64,000 nt of DNA from Dendrolimus kikuchii (lineage: Eukaryota; Arthropoda; Insecta; Lepidoptera; Lasiocampidae), in the NCBI GenBank assembly GCA_019925095.2, contig CM034406.1:13364388-13428387 (forward strand). The letters run 5' to 3'. The stretch's first letter is position 1; every line of letters starts with the position of its first letter. A program made the position numbers and the translations under genes. Positions 35,944 to 48,800 of this stretch are shown piece after piece. The notes beneath the pieces are model-generated. The model searched no databases. It had not been told where the DNA came from and saw nothing but the letters and a program-made list of their open reading frames with translations.

Positions 35944-36189
35944 AATCAAGCTTTATAGGAAATATTAATTTTTTGCTTTTTAGTTACTTTTGAAGTCGTT
36001 TTTGTTATTTGGGGTATAAATACTTGAACAGCTTTAGAAAAGGAAATATAAAACACACTGTACGTGAATATAGTATTCGAGGATCGCTCTCGATTTCTCT
36101 GGGATCCACTCATCAGATCCTGACTTGGAGACAATAGGACCACCTCAGGAATATACTTTTTTAAATCAATTTATCCGCGCAGGAACGGA

Positions 36190-36480
36190 GATAGAATACA
36201 ATTTACTGCGGCCGGGCGGCCTGTCGTAAGAGGCGACAAAACAACCCACAGCCAGGTGGTAGGATATTTGCTCGACTAGATGCCGACCTCCCCTGGTCTA
36301 GAGAATGCCGCGATAACAACTGTGTGTTGTGGTGCAGCGTTAGTGATCACGTACCAGTCTCCTTTGAGAGAGCAGCAGCGCATTTATAGCACCTTTAGTG
36401 TTGAAAATGTCCATAGGCGACGGTAACCGCTTTCCATCAAGTAGGCCGACTGCTTGTCTGCTGATCTCCTGCAAAAACAA
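36190..36480 (+). repeat. Family B retroposon upstream of gene 3
   Basis: Starts caatttactgcggccgggcg and ends ctgatctcctgcaaaaacaa. The same insertion lies before gene 4 (61790-62080). Confidence 0.7.
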
Positions 36481-36779
36481 GATAAATAGGTAATAAAAGC
36501 GAAAAAAAATGATGTTATGTTTCTATTTAAAACACGTAGGATTTCAGGTTTTATTGTAAAAAGTTAGTAAACAAAATCAAAATGCAACGTTACGTAAAAC
36601 TTCAAGTCAATAACATCGATTACTTCTTTTCGAATTTTGCAGTCACAAATATAGTTCGTTAATACTAGTAAGAACTATGCAAAAATGTAAAAAACCATCT
36701 ACATATATATACAATAGTTGAATGTATGTAGTTATATATAGGCTTGATACCTTCATTGACCTACACATTTAGTAGCAAA

Positions 36780-36814
36780 TCAGTGCGCGGCATCTCACGA
36801 CCAATATTACACGT
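36780..36814 (+). promoter_or_regulatory. Candidate core promoter of gene 3 (Inr plus DPE-like motif)
   Basis: TCAGT at 36780-36784 and ACACGT at +28 relative to A36782, with identical spacing to genes 2 and 4. Confidence 0.35.
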
Positions 36815-36850
36815 GAATCGTGATAGATATTTTTTTATTTAAAAATAACA

Positions 36851-39800
36851 ATGAAAGATTTAAATGATATCATACTTAGAAACATAGGAGTTCTCGCGTT
36901 GTTATTTGTGAATGGACAGCGAGCGCAGTCGCCTTGTCCAGGAATATTCGATTATCAGAGGGATGGAAACATCACTTATGGACTGGTGCATCTGGAACCA
37001 ACCGTCCCTGTGCCGCAGCTGGTGATCCAGGCATATTTTACTATACCTGGGCAAGTGCCTTCTGTGAGTAACTTTTATATCTTAAAGCTAACATCGATAG
37101 CTCGGGGCTCAAAGGGCGTAACCGCCATTTTGGTGAAATTTACTTTTTAATGCAGCCCTACTTCATTTTTTCTCCTCTATCGATCAGTATATGTAAAGTG
37201 TTCCAATTCGTCAAAAAATGGTGTTTACGGCCCAATTTTTTGTAGAAAATAAAACACATATTTTTAGATTTTGTGTCGTAACAGCAACCGATGTTAATGA
37301 TCATAAATGCGAGGGTAGTAAACGACATACCTAATAACATAATGGTGCTTACGTCCGAACATATTCATTTTTAAAGAATCAACTTGCTCGATATGCCCTT
37401 CATTATTTCTGTACTCTAAAATAAAATGACACATAATATGTTGTAAGTTTTTGGCGTGAACTGAAAGGAGATGTTGTGCTGTGCAGTTTTATTTTCTAAA
37501 AATGTGTAAAATCTCTCTAAAATGAACAATAGTTGTAGGATATTGATAGTTTTTGAGTAGTAATTATGTGTTTTTGTAAGGAATGTGAACTGTATAGTCA
37601 AATGTGACCTTTTGAGTTGTCACAAGAACTCCGTTGACTGGCTTTAGTTGATAACCTACAGTTCAGCTGAGCTATACATAACCTTAAGAAAATGAAGAAA
37701 CTATATCGTAATCTAAGATCTGGCTTAAAGGCCTAGCTGCCAAGTCACAAACCCAAATAATAATAATGACTCATACGTCCAACAATTAACTTTTGTTTCT
37801 ATGCGCCCTTTTAATATTTAACATACGTATAGTTCGATGCAAATTTTATGGCGGCTACGATATTAGTTGCAAGCAAAGGCGTGCGCGGGTACAGTCAAGT
37901 TGAGATTAATTAAGGCTAATTATGTATCTACTATTTTTGCCAACTTTAAAATAGGAGGATGTTCAATTCATCTAACTACTTTTTAAGTATGTTCCACCAA
38001 ATGTTTTTATTTCTAAATTTATTTTCATGATTCTTTTTGTCAGTATCAGGCTAGTTTATTATAAATCATTAGTTTTTATTGGGCACCATATACATAGCTT
38101 AAAAGTCAAAATAACTACTTTTTATAGCATTGTACTTATTATTATATCTTGCATTAAATAATACAGGATGTGTGTCATTAAAACTGAAATTCTTTTATAA
38201 TGAATAAGAAGAGTTATTAAATAGCTTTTAGGTAAAACAAGCAACTAAGTATAGGTAAAATTAATAATTATTTGTATAATTAATTGTCCGAGTTGATAAA
38301 TTGATATACTAAGTTAATAAATAAAATTGAAATTAAACAGGCAAATAAAGAAAGAAAACAGTTTCTTATTTTCTCTCTTTACTTGATATTTAATCAACTG
38401 AAGAAAATAAAGCAACAGTCTACAAACTGATAGAATTAGTAGGCAAATTGGCAGTTACAACCATCTCTGATCACACATCCATACATTTTTAGGGTCTAAA
38501 CGCCCTAAACATCCAATTTTCCGGGGCGTATAGGAAAGCTGTTATTGTTACTTTTAAATCTATTTGAAATATAATTTAAGAGTGTTTTGCATCATAAAAT
38601 TTTAAAACTTTTGGTTTTAGAATGGTTTACTTAGGCCAAGAATCAAAAAAGTTATGTCCGAAATAATATTTTATATTTCGTTTTTCGGCTCTCCTGAAAA
38701 ATCGAGTTTTGGTGCTTACGCCCTTTGAGCCCCGAGGTTTTTTTTTTTTTATTGGACTTGACTTTATGTTGTTGGTCCGAAGACCTTACAACTTTACCGG
38801 GGTTTTTGGGGCAAGTGCCTTCGCGAAGCGAAAGCGCTCGAGCCCGGGGGGACAACTTGCTCGAGGGAGCTCCCTAAGGAGTTTTACCTCGGCTGGACTG
38901 TTGCCATGGGAGGGGGATGAATTTAATGATGCCCGCCATAGGGCGACACAAAGCACTAATTGAGAACGGGCGACGGGTAATATAAAGCCCGAGGGGAAGG
39001 ATTCCGGCGGGCCGGGATCGGTGGTTTGCGGCGGTCTACGCTATCTTACTGCCGTTTCGCAACGTGTTATGGCTGGGAGAGAAGAAACGGCGAAAGAAAC
39101 TTCCCAGCAACACGCCTAGTCTATCCTGTGGGGGGGCTATGTCTCCTAGCGTCCCTCGCAGGGACGTGGAGAGATCTTGATTGGCGGCGCCTGAGACGCC
39201 GCCGTCTGTGTCTGTCTGTCCGTGCCTGCCAGCCTGCCGTCCTAACCGCGGGCGGGCTGATCCGGGCCAGCCGTTTTGTGATAACGTCGACCCTGTCCGT
39301 CAGGACGTTACGCGGTCGTCGCACGAGAGCCTTTCGCCGAGGCTTATAATCGGACGCGGACACGACGAGCGGATTTCGATGGTGCGGCGCGAGATCGAAA
39401 TACTTACGCGAGAGCGACGTAATGTAGTTTTTGATGGAGGGAAGCTCCAGATCGCGGTGGAGGTCGACGTTACGCATATAGAGGGGAGCACCGACGGCTC
39501 TGCGCATGAATTTGTTTTGCACGATTTGCAATTTATCTAAAAGGGCAGGCTTGGCATGGCCGAATACCACACTCGCGTATGTCATGATCGGGCGGATGCA
39601 TGTTTTATACAAAGTAAGCTTGTGTCTGAGGGACATTTTGCTTCGTTTGTCTATCATGGGTGCTAAACGACCCATCACAAATCGCGCTCTATTTCGGACT
39701 ATAGTGATATGCTCGTTGAAGCGCAAGTTCCGATCTAGGGTGACACCAAGATATTTGGTGTACTTTGCCCAGGGGATTTGTTGGTCATAGAGCGAAATGG

Positions 39801-42800
39801 TTTTTAGGCGAAGGCTAGCGCGTTTGGGGGAGCGAAGCGTGCCCGGGGAAAAGAACATTGCTGCGCTTTTCTCCGGGTTTACCTCTATCCTCCATTTGCG
39901 AAACCATTCGCCTAGCTCTGTGACAGCTGCCTGCAGCCATTTGTCGGTTCTGATTTGATGTATAGAGTGCGGTGTCATCCGCGAAGAGGGCCAACTCCAC
40001 ATCTGGAGTTTTTGGGATGTCGCTGGTGTACAGCGTGAAAAGTAGTGGGGACAGGGCCGAGCCCTGTGGTACACCGGCTGTGAGTGGGTGAGGGGACGAG
40101 CGCGTTCCCTCCACTCGAAAACGGAAGCTTCGGCCTAGGAGAAAGTCTCGCAAGATCGCAGCCGGATGCAAGCCATTTGTCGGTTCTGATTTGATGTATA
40201 GAGTGCGGTGTCATCCGCGAAGAGGGCCAACTCCACATCTGGAGTTTTTGGGATGTCGCTGGTGTACAGCGTGAAAAGTAGTGGGGACAGGGCCGAGCCC
40301 TGTGGTACACCGGCTGTGAGTGGGTGAGGGGACGAGCGCGTTCCCTCCACTCGAAAACGGAAGCTTCGGCCTAGGAGAAAGTCTCGCAAGATGAGCACGA
40401 GTCTGTCTGGCACACCGAACTGGTACAACTTGTAAATCAAGCCGTTGTGCCAGACCTTGTCGAAGGCTTTTGCTACATCTAGGAACAGTGCGGCTGTTCC
40501 TATAGGGCGGGGACGATGGGCAAAGTGAGATAGTATGTGCTCCGTAATGCGGTGCACCTGTTGTACGCATGAGTGTCTGGCACGGAAGCCAAATTGCTCA
40601 TCGGGTAATAGATGTTTGCTTAAGGCAAAATCTCTAAGTCGTGAGAGGATGACTCTCTCGTAAAGCTTGCTGAGTGCGCTCAGTAGGCTGATTGGACGGT
40701 AGCTAGACGGTTTATTAGCCGGTTTTCCCGACTTGTGAATACCAATGACATCTGCCTCCTTCCAGATCGCGGGGAAGGAGCAGTTTGTTATGGCAGCATT
40801 GAAGATGCTCACCAGGATTATAATTAGGTGGGCGGGGAGGAGTTTTAAAACGCGATTGTTAATGCCATCGATCCCTGGAGCTTTTCGCGGTTTGAGGGAC
40901 TTGATCAGATCTTGCACTTCTTCGACCGTGACCGGGTCGAGTGTGGTTTCCGCTGGTAAGGAGGATCTACGTTCGACCTCGGAGTCCACATCCGTCAGGT
41001 GTGACTGGTCGACGTTTTGCGTAGTGGGGGAGCATTGAAGCTCTAGACTCTGAGCAAGGCACTCGGCCTTCTCCTCGTCATCGAACGCCTCGGTGTTGTC
41101 GGCTCTTTCTAGCGCGGGTATGACAGTAAGGGTGTCTGATTTGAGAGCTCTAGCCAGCTTCCAGTACGCCTGGTGAGTTGGTTCGATATCCCTCAACGTT
41201 CTGTCCCAACGTTGATCCCTGACTTCCCGGATACGTAGTTTGACCTCGCGCTCTAGTTCGCGGAGTCGGATTCTGTTATCCTCGGTGGGATATCTGTCAT
41301 GAGCTCTGGAGGCGGCTCTCTTTTCCCTCAGCAGTACCCTCACCTCGTCCGGCAGGCATAAGTGGCGGTCATCCTCCACTGGCACCTGCCTGGACGAGTT
41401 CCGCACTGCGGATTGAAGGTGGCTGGTGAGGGCTTCGATCGCCTTCTCCGTGTCTTGGCGGGACCCGATGTGATCTGGGATGCGGTCCAGATCTTGTGAG
41501 CTGGTTGCCTTGAGGAGGTCCCCAAGTCTCAACCAGTCCACAGAGGTCCTAGTTTCCGATGTCTGGTCTGTCTGTGGTCCTAATCTAAGGATAACCGGAC
41601 GATGGTCCGAGTCTATATCGTCCATCGTTTCGATCGAATGGAACTGAAGAGTTACGCCCCTCAGTAATGCTAGGTCGAGAGTGTTTGGGGTCCCCCAGTC
41701 GCGGTTGGGGGGGTATCTCGTGGGGGTCATGGGCGTTAGTATATCAAACAAAAGATTGTCTGATATATTTATTAGGGCTCTGCCATTGGTGTTAGTGGTA
41801 TTGCAATTCCACTGCTCGTGTTTGCAATTCAGATCTCCGGCTATTATAACAGCCGGGCCTAAGTTGAATAGGGCTTCTAGGTCTTTTTTAATAAGGGTTT
41901 TTTGGCATGCGAGGTATGCTGAGACTATAACTAGAGGTTGGTGGCCAGTCATTGCTAGTCTGCAGGCGGATACCTCCATACCTTCTAGTGGAGGGGTGAC
42001 TACAGGCATGCAGTGTAGGGATCTTCTGAAATAGATCAGGGTCCCGCCACCACGGCCTACCCTGTCATGTCTAGTGACCCGATAGTTAGAGATCTTTGGA
42101 TCTCTATTACTCGGTTTCAGGAAGGTCTCCTGTACTAGTAGTATATCTACTTGATTGGTAACCAGGAAGTCATGGACCAAGTCGCGCTGGTTTCGAAGGC
42201 CGTTGGCGTTATAAGTCGCCAGAGTCAATGAGCGTGGTTTATTTCTACCTACATGCGCCATTTGTTACCGGTAACAATAATTTGTACTAGGTTGTTTAGT
42301 TACAACGATCTAAGTATTTGGAGGAGGTACGCGTGATCCATTTCGATCACGAGTTGATCCCGGAGGGAAGGTTGAGTTGACTCTGAAACTTGTCTCAGTT
42401 TCCGAGCCAAGAGTTGGACCTCTTCCAGGTCGAAGGGCAAGTTCTTGGCGAATTTAGTCGCCAAAGCTAAGTCCTCCGCTATAGAGTGGTGGGCCGATGG
42501 CCCAGAAGGTGCCTTAGAAATGGGAGCGATGGAGAGGGTGGCCGATGGTAGGCCGGCTATCACTGGGGCACGGGTCCTCAGCGGAGGAAACGCTTCCGTC
42601 GTGGGAAGACCCGTCCAGTGGTTTACCACTGGAGGGGGGGCCGCCACGAATGCGGGTTTGTTCGGCACTTTTCTAGTGCCTTTTTGGGCATTGCCCTTTC
42701 CGACCTTACGTTTTGGTCGGGGGGCGGCAGGGCAGCCTCTGTAGTTTGCGGGGTGACCCGCTTTGCCGCAAAGGATGCAGCTGGGTGGCTCCGGGGAGTC

Positions 42801-45800
42801 CCGGGTGCGAGTGCACTCCGAGGTCCCGTGGTCGCCCAGACACTTTACGCACCTGGGACGGGATTGACAATGAAGGGCAGAGTGCCCATAAAGTTGGCAG
42901 CGATGACACTGCCGTAGTGTATGTTTTTCGTGTGGACGTTCCACACGAAGGCCAGAGAGGCCACAGACCTTCTCAAGTTCGAAGATCTTTTTCCCCTCTG
43001 GGGAGAGGTCGAGGACAACCAATACTAGGTTTAGAGGCGACTTTGTGGCGTCGCCTCTGTGCATACGGTGCACTTCGTGCACTGGTAGGGCTTGGGACTT
43101 AAGGTCCTCTAGAATGTAGGAACTTTCAATTTCCTGAGGAAGTCCGCGAATTACAGCCCGAAGGCGTTTTTCTTCTGGCAGGGCGTAAGTGTAGTAACCG
43201 ATTTTACGGTCACATAATAGAGTAGTTAGGGCGCGGTGGTCACTTGAAGATGTGACCATAACTTTGATGCCGTGTTGGGTATCACGGGCCTCTTTTATGG
43301 AGATTGCCTTACCTGGCAGTTCCTTAGCGAGTTGAAGCCAATGGGCTTTCTCGCGGATGATCAGGGGTGGCGGCGGGCGCTGTGAAGGTGGCCCAGGGCG
43401 GCTGGAAGGTGCCACTGTCGGTTTTGTGCCCGCAGTGGGGGCGGGGTTGGGGGGGACCTCCCTCTGGGTCTTACGTTTTTTACTACGATTAACGGTTATG
43501 AAACCGTCATCGTCTTCGCGGTCTAAGGGGAGATTCGCGGGAGGCGCGACATCCATGGGGGTAATTTCATCGGCCGGTGAAAGAGGGGCAACCCTGAGGT
43601 ATTGCGAACCTTCAGGAGTTAAGTCGATTTCTCGACGAGAATCGATTACGCGGTGGATGGGCGAACGCGAACGCGATGTCGTCGAACTCGCAGAGCTCGA
43701 ACGCGGTTTTCCCGGTGCGGGACCGCGAGAAAACGAGGCGCGTGACTTTGGTGCCACACGGTGGGCGTCGTTGAGCGGGGGTGCGGGCGGCGGGCGCACC
43801 GGTAACACGGCGGGTACGGACGCGGGGGGCGCGGGCGCTGCGGCAGAGCGCAGGTGGTCTGCGGCATGCGCGGCGGCGGGGGTCGCGGGGGGTGCGATGG
43901 TCGCGGCAGATGCGGGCGCGGGGAGGGGGGCCTGCGCGGGGGCCCTTTGCACGTGTGACTCGCGGGACACAGGTTTCTCGGAATTAAGTTCCGAGATAAC
44001 AACGGACGCCATTGATTGGGACTCCGGAGTCCTCAAAAATTGGTCGAGTGCTTGAGGGAATTGCTGTCGTAAAAACAACAGCAAACCCTCCAACAGCGAC
44101 GGAGAGGGCTCCACGCCGTCCATTGTCCCTGAGGGGGACGAACGATTTGGTGGAAAAACCACCTGATGACGCACTTTTCACTGCACTGTCACAGAAAAAA
44201 CACAGATCGACCGGGTGAACGAACGAACACAACGAACACGAATAACGAACTGCCGAGGCGGAACGGGAGACGTGCGCGCGCGACGAACGACAGCGGGCGA
44301 ATGGTAATGAGCCCCGAGGTATCGACATTTTCTCGCAACATCGTCTACGTTGGAAAAGTAACAAAAGTTACACTTACTTTATCAATATTAAAAACGAAAG
44401 GTAGGTATTACAGATTATATAACAGAAAATTTGCTAGCAATCAGTAAACAATGGTGCATCATAATATAAAAAATGTTTTCCACCTGGCCACTTTAAAAGA
44501 TCCCAAAGAAAATTCCTGCGAGATTCCCGTGATATAAAATACCGCAGATTTTAAGATCAGAAATTTACTATCGATTTTCGGCAACTTAATTGAAATCGGC
44601 CTGGTAGTGATAACGTGAATCTCGAAGTAACAGACAAACACAAAAAATATAAAAAACAAAAGATTACACTTTAACAATGTTATAATACTGTAGTAGTGTT
44701 AAGAAATTGAGTTTGCTATCAAGCTCGCCCATTACCAGACTTTTAAAGATAAAATCAAACAGAACTTACGAGAAATCCGTGCTACACAAAGGAGACGGGG
44801 AGTTTTGGGCCAAAGAAATGTAATGAGTTGAGGTATGGCTTAAAAAATACTTTTAATTTTTGTACTAGCTGGAGCCGGCAGACGTTGTCCTGCCTTAAAA
44901 AATAAAATCTAGAAACCGATTGCTGCGCCATCTACTGGGACCAATATGTTAATCTAAACTTTTCTCGAATTCTTTATCCGTGTGGGAACGGAGAAAGAAT
45001 ACAATTTCCTGCGGCCGGGCGGCCTGTCGTAAGAAGCGACAAAACAACCCACAGCCAGGTGGTAGGGCATTTGCCCGACTGAATGGCTACCACCCCTGGT
45101 GTAAAGTATGTCGCCATAACAACCTTGAGTTGTGTTCCGGCATTAGTGACCAGGTGCCTGTCTCCCTTAAGAGAGCAGTAGGGCATTTGTAGCACATTTG
45201 GTGTTGCAAATGTCCATAAAAAAAGGAATCCTTGAACAAGAATAAAATTTTATTAAAATCGATTCATAAATTTGTTAAATTGGCAAATTTTATTTTTGAT
45301 TTTTCTTTTATTAGAACTTTCCGTGTGCCTTAAGGAAAATACGAAAAAAAAACATAGCCGAATTGGTCGAGCCGTTCTCAAGTTTTGCGCTTAACAACAT
45401 TCATTTTTATTTATATAATAATAATATAGGTATAATACGCATAGAAGATTACAAACAGGAAAAAACAGCTTTAAATTCTAACTGGAAGACGAGAAATCTT
45501 AAAAACAAGGTCACAAATGAAATAAGCTATCGATTACCATAATTGATTTATGCGAATGAATTTGAACAATTAATAATATGAAAACACACCACACGATTAA
45601 ATAATTCAGTATAACTAAACCCACTACATTTATGATAAGTATCAACATAATGAAAATAAATCTTAAATTCACTCATTTTTTTACAATTTCTCTAAGAATG
45701 AATAAAAGCGTATCCATTTCCTTTAATCTCAACAATAATTTTGAGAACTAGAGTTTGCCCCGCAGCTGCGCCGCGTGTACGCACGCGCCCTAGGCGATTA

Positions 45801-48800
45801 AACGTAATTCGTTTTTTGGCTTATAATATAAAAATAAATTTTGTGTGTGCAGTTCACGCGCAGAAGAAGTGAAACTTCAGAGAATAAGAGTTTTATACTT
45901 AGGTATTTTGTAATAATTATATTTATAACAATTCAATCTAAATTATACTTTAAATCACTATGATAAAGTTCAGAATTTTATTCAAAATTTCTATTGATCT
46001 ATGTATAAAAGAATATCTGCCTTAAGTATATACAGATAGAGCTAAAATTCAGATGAAATCATTTAAGTTTTATTTAAATTGAAAATTAACACTGTTACGA
46101 GTCGCGAGACTCGAATTAAAATGCCGTTAGAATTACTAAAACTTACATACGTACATACATACATAACTTCACGCCAGTTCCCTTGCGGGGTAGGCACGAA
46201 CAACAGAGCGCCATTTAGGCTTATTCTTACACACCTTACTTGCTTCTTTCATATTAATAACCCTTGTCATGCACGCTCGTCTGTTCTTAAGGCTCCTGAC
46301 ATCACCTTCTGCTAGTACACGATCAATTTGATCATGGAAGGTGTGTCGTGGCCTTCCACGACTTCTAACTTATTAGAACTATACAAACACGTATAACACA
46401 GGTATAAATATAACCGAACACAACAAGTCCAAACATAATGCAGAAGGTCGTAATTCAAGAAACGTGCAGTCCGTCACTTATTAGATTCCCGATTGTAGTA
46501 CAGACGTCTCGCTTCGCTCGTAGTTATTGCTCGACTGCCTCTCCCCTCCACCAGGGCATCGTTTTATACTGCGCAACTGCAATGTCCTCGTATCTAAATC
46601 GACGTAATCCGACACACCTGACTACTGTTTTCTATAGGATTACAATACAACAATGGGCTGTTTTTTAATCACAAATTTTAAACACAAAGTAAACAAAAGA
46701 AGACGACCATAAAAGAATTTAAATGCCGACGAGTAATAAATGTGCTTTGTTTCAGATATGCAGGTGGATTTTGTTTTTGTCGGGACCAGAGTTGTAACAA
46801 TACTAACTGATAAAAAGAAATGTGTTTATCTCTTTTTAGTATCGATTTTTCGGTTCATATAGTTTAAAAATCACAACGATTCTAGATAAGATTCATTTCA
46901 GAATTTTAAATCAGCTTACAACTAACGGAAATATCGTGTACCAAAAAGTCGGTTAACAATTTTCGAGAGTTTCTCTCGAATTCTCTGGGAACTGGTTACG
47001 ACATCCTGACTTAGTAACTACAGGACCACATCTGGAGTATACTCTCTCGAATAAAAAAATAACAATTTGAAAATCGGTCCACAATTGACGAACAAATCAC
47101 GTAACATGCATACAAAACAAAAATAAGTGCCTGTAGAAATTGCAATACTGGCCATGTCTATAAAAGCTATTTTTTCAAAGAATGTAGGTGCTTGGCACAC
47201 TTTGATAAGGGTTACTCTTGATTTTCCTGGGATTTATTCATCAGATCATAATTTGCTGACCATAGGACTACCTCGGGAGTATATACTTTTAAATTAAAAA
47301 ATATCAGCTTACAATTGACGAAGAAATCGCTTATCAAACATAATTTCCAAGGGTGTCTTTCGGTTTCTCTAGAATCCACTCATCAGATCCTGACATTCTG
47401 ACTATGGGACCACCTCGGGAGTATATACTTTCGACTAAAAAAGAATCGGTCCAAAATTGACGGAGAAATCACATAAAAAATATTTTTCCAGAGATTCTCT
47501 TGATTTCCCTGAGATCCACACATCAGATCCTCACATGGTGACTATCTGTATCCAATTGTGGAGTATAATATACACTTTTGATGAAAAAAAAAAAACTTAA
47601 AATTGGCCCACAAATGACGGAAAAATGGAGCAACAAACATCAAAAAAAGAACAAAGACGAATTGAGAACTTCCTCCTTTTAGAAGTCGGTTAAAAAATAG
47701 CGTACTGCAGTTCTCGTCCATTGGTACTTTAACTAAGTTAAATCTCACACACTTTCGAGTGGGCAAAAAAAAAACACTTAAAAAAGTCCAGAGAATTTGT
47801 TCGTGTTGAAAATGGGGGAATGTCTTTGGACACCATCCTCGGGCTCTTCGGGGAAGGGTCAAGTGCAGCGCAGAAGCATGCATCAAGAGTGTTTTTTTTT
47901 ATTTTTTTTTATTGCAGGAGCTCAGCAGACAGGCAGACGGCCCACTTGATGGAAAGCGGTTACCATCGCCTATAGACATTTGCAATACTAAAGGTGCTAC
48001 AAATGCGCTGCTGTTCTCTTAAGGGAGACTGAAACCTGATCACTAATGCCGGAACACAACTCAAGGTTGTTATGGCGACATACTTTAGACCAGGGGTGGT
48101 AGCCATCCAGTCGGGCAAATGCCCTACCACCTGGAGTGTGTGGGACTCTCAGCGATTGGTTCCCACGCTAGCTTCAAACAGAAGCAGACACAGGAAACCG
48201 ATCGCCGAACTACCCACTAAACCTAAACTTGCGCCCCTATTTCCGCGCCTTTACGGGGCGTCACGTGATCGAGAACAGAGTTAATGCACCGTGACGCCCC
48301 TATGCCCGGCAATAGTCGATCATTCCGGTGGCAGAGTGACCCACTTCATCAAACAGGGGGAGGGCAAGTCCGCTGCTAACCCCGTAGCAACGGCTCCCTG
48401 TGACGGTAATTACGTGAGGAGGAGATGTGCGTAACGACGCATTTGACTGCCAGAGACATGCATTCCTGTTTTAACATATAGATCATATTTGCCGTAACAA
48501 TAACTTATCGGCACAATGAGAAATCAACGCTGGTTCTAACTGACCACTGCATTATGCTGAGATTCATGTCCCTTTTAGGGTAAATTTGATTTGAATATAT
48601 TTCCAATTTCAGACAAATCTAGGCAGCTTCGAACCATTGGGAGGTAGTGACCTGAACCGTACTATTAATCCAGGAGAAGTAGTATCTCTTCGAGTCCACT
48701 TCCCTGTTATTAAGCCATTGCCACGACTCATTACGCTTACCGTCAACAACGAACCCATTTGCTATGGCCCTGAAGGTAAGTTTAATAAATATTAATTACT

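Larger units (their letters stand above)
38738..44308 (-). mobile_element. Jockey-like non-LTR retrotransposon, near full length (5.6 kb)
   Basis: An 11-bp target duplication gagccccgagg (38727-38737 and 44309-44319) flanks the element. A T13 run at 38738-38750 is the poly(A) tail in reverse. Going leftwards: short 5'UTR, ORF1, ORF2, 3'UTR. It sits in the right terminal repeat of the TIR element. GC content is much higher than its surroundings. Confidence 0.9.
37094..44325. mobile_element. Unclassified TIR element in gene 3 intron 1, split by a Jockey element
   Basis: The left terminal repeat, 28 bp at 37094-37121, reads TCGATAGCTCGGGGCTCAAA then GGGCGTAA. The right repeat (38716-38737 continued at 44320-44325) is its reverse complement with one mismatch. 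The element's own DNA is 37094-38737 plus 44320-44325, about 1.65 kb, without a transposase frame. Genes 2 and 4 show the empty site (cttaaaactagcattttccc); comparison leaves a 2-base CA duplication. Confidence 0.82.

Noticed and set aside
43357..44055. 232-codon + strand frame and other long frames opposite Jockey ORF1
   Set aside because: These are GC-rich shadows of the real minus-strand ORF1, which has the zinc knuckles.
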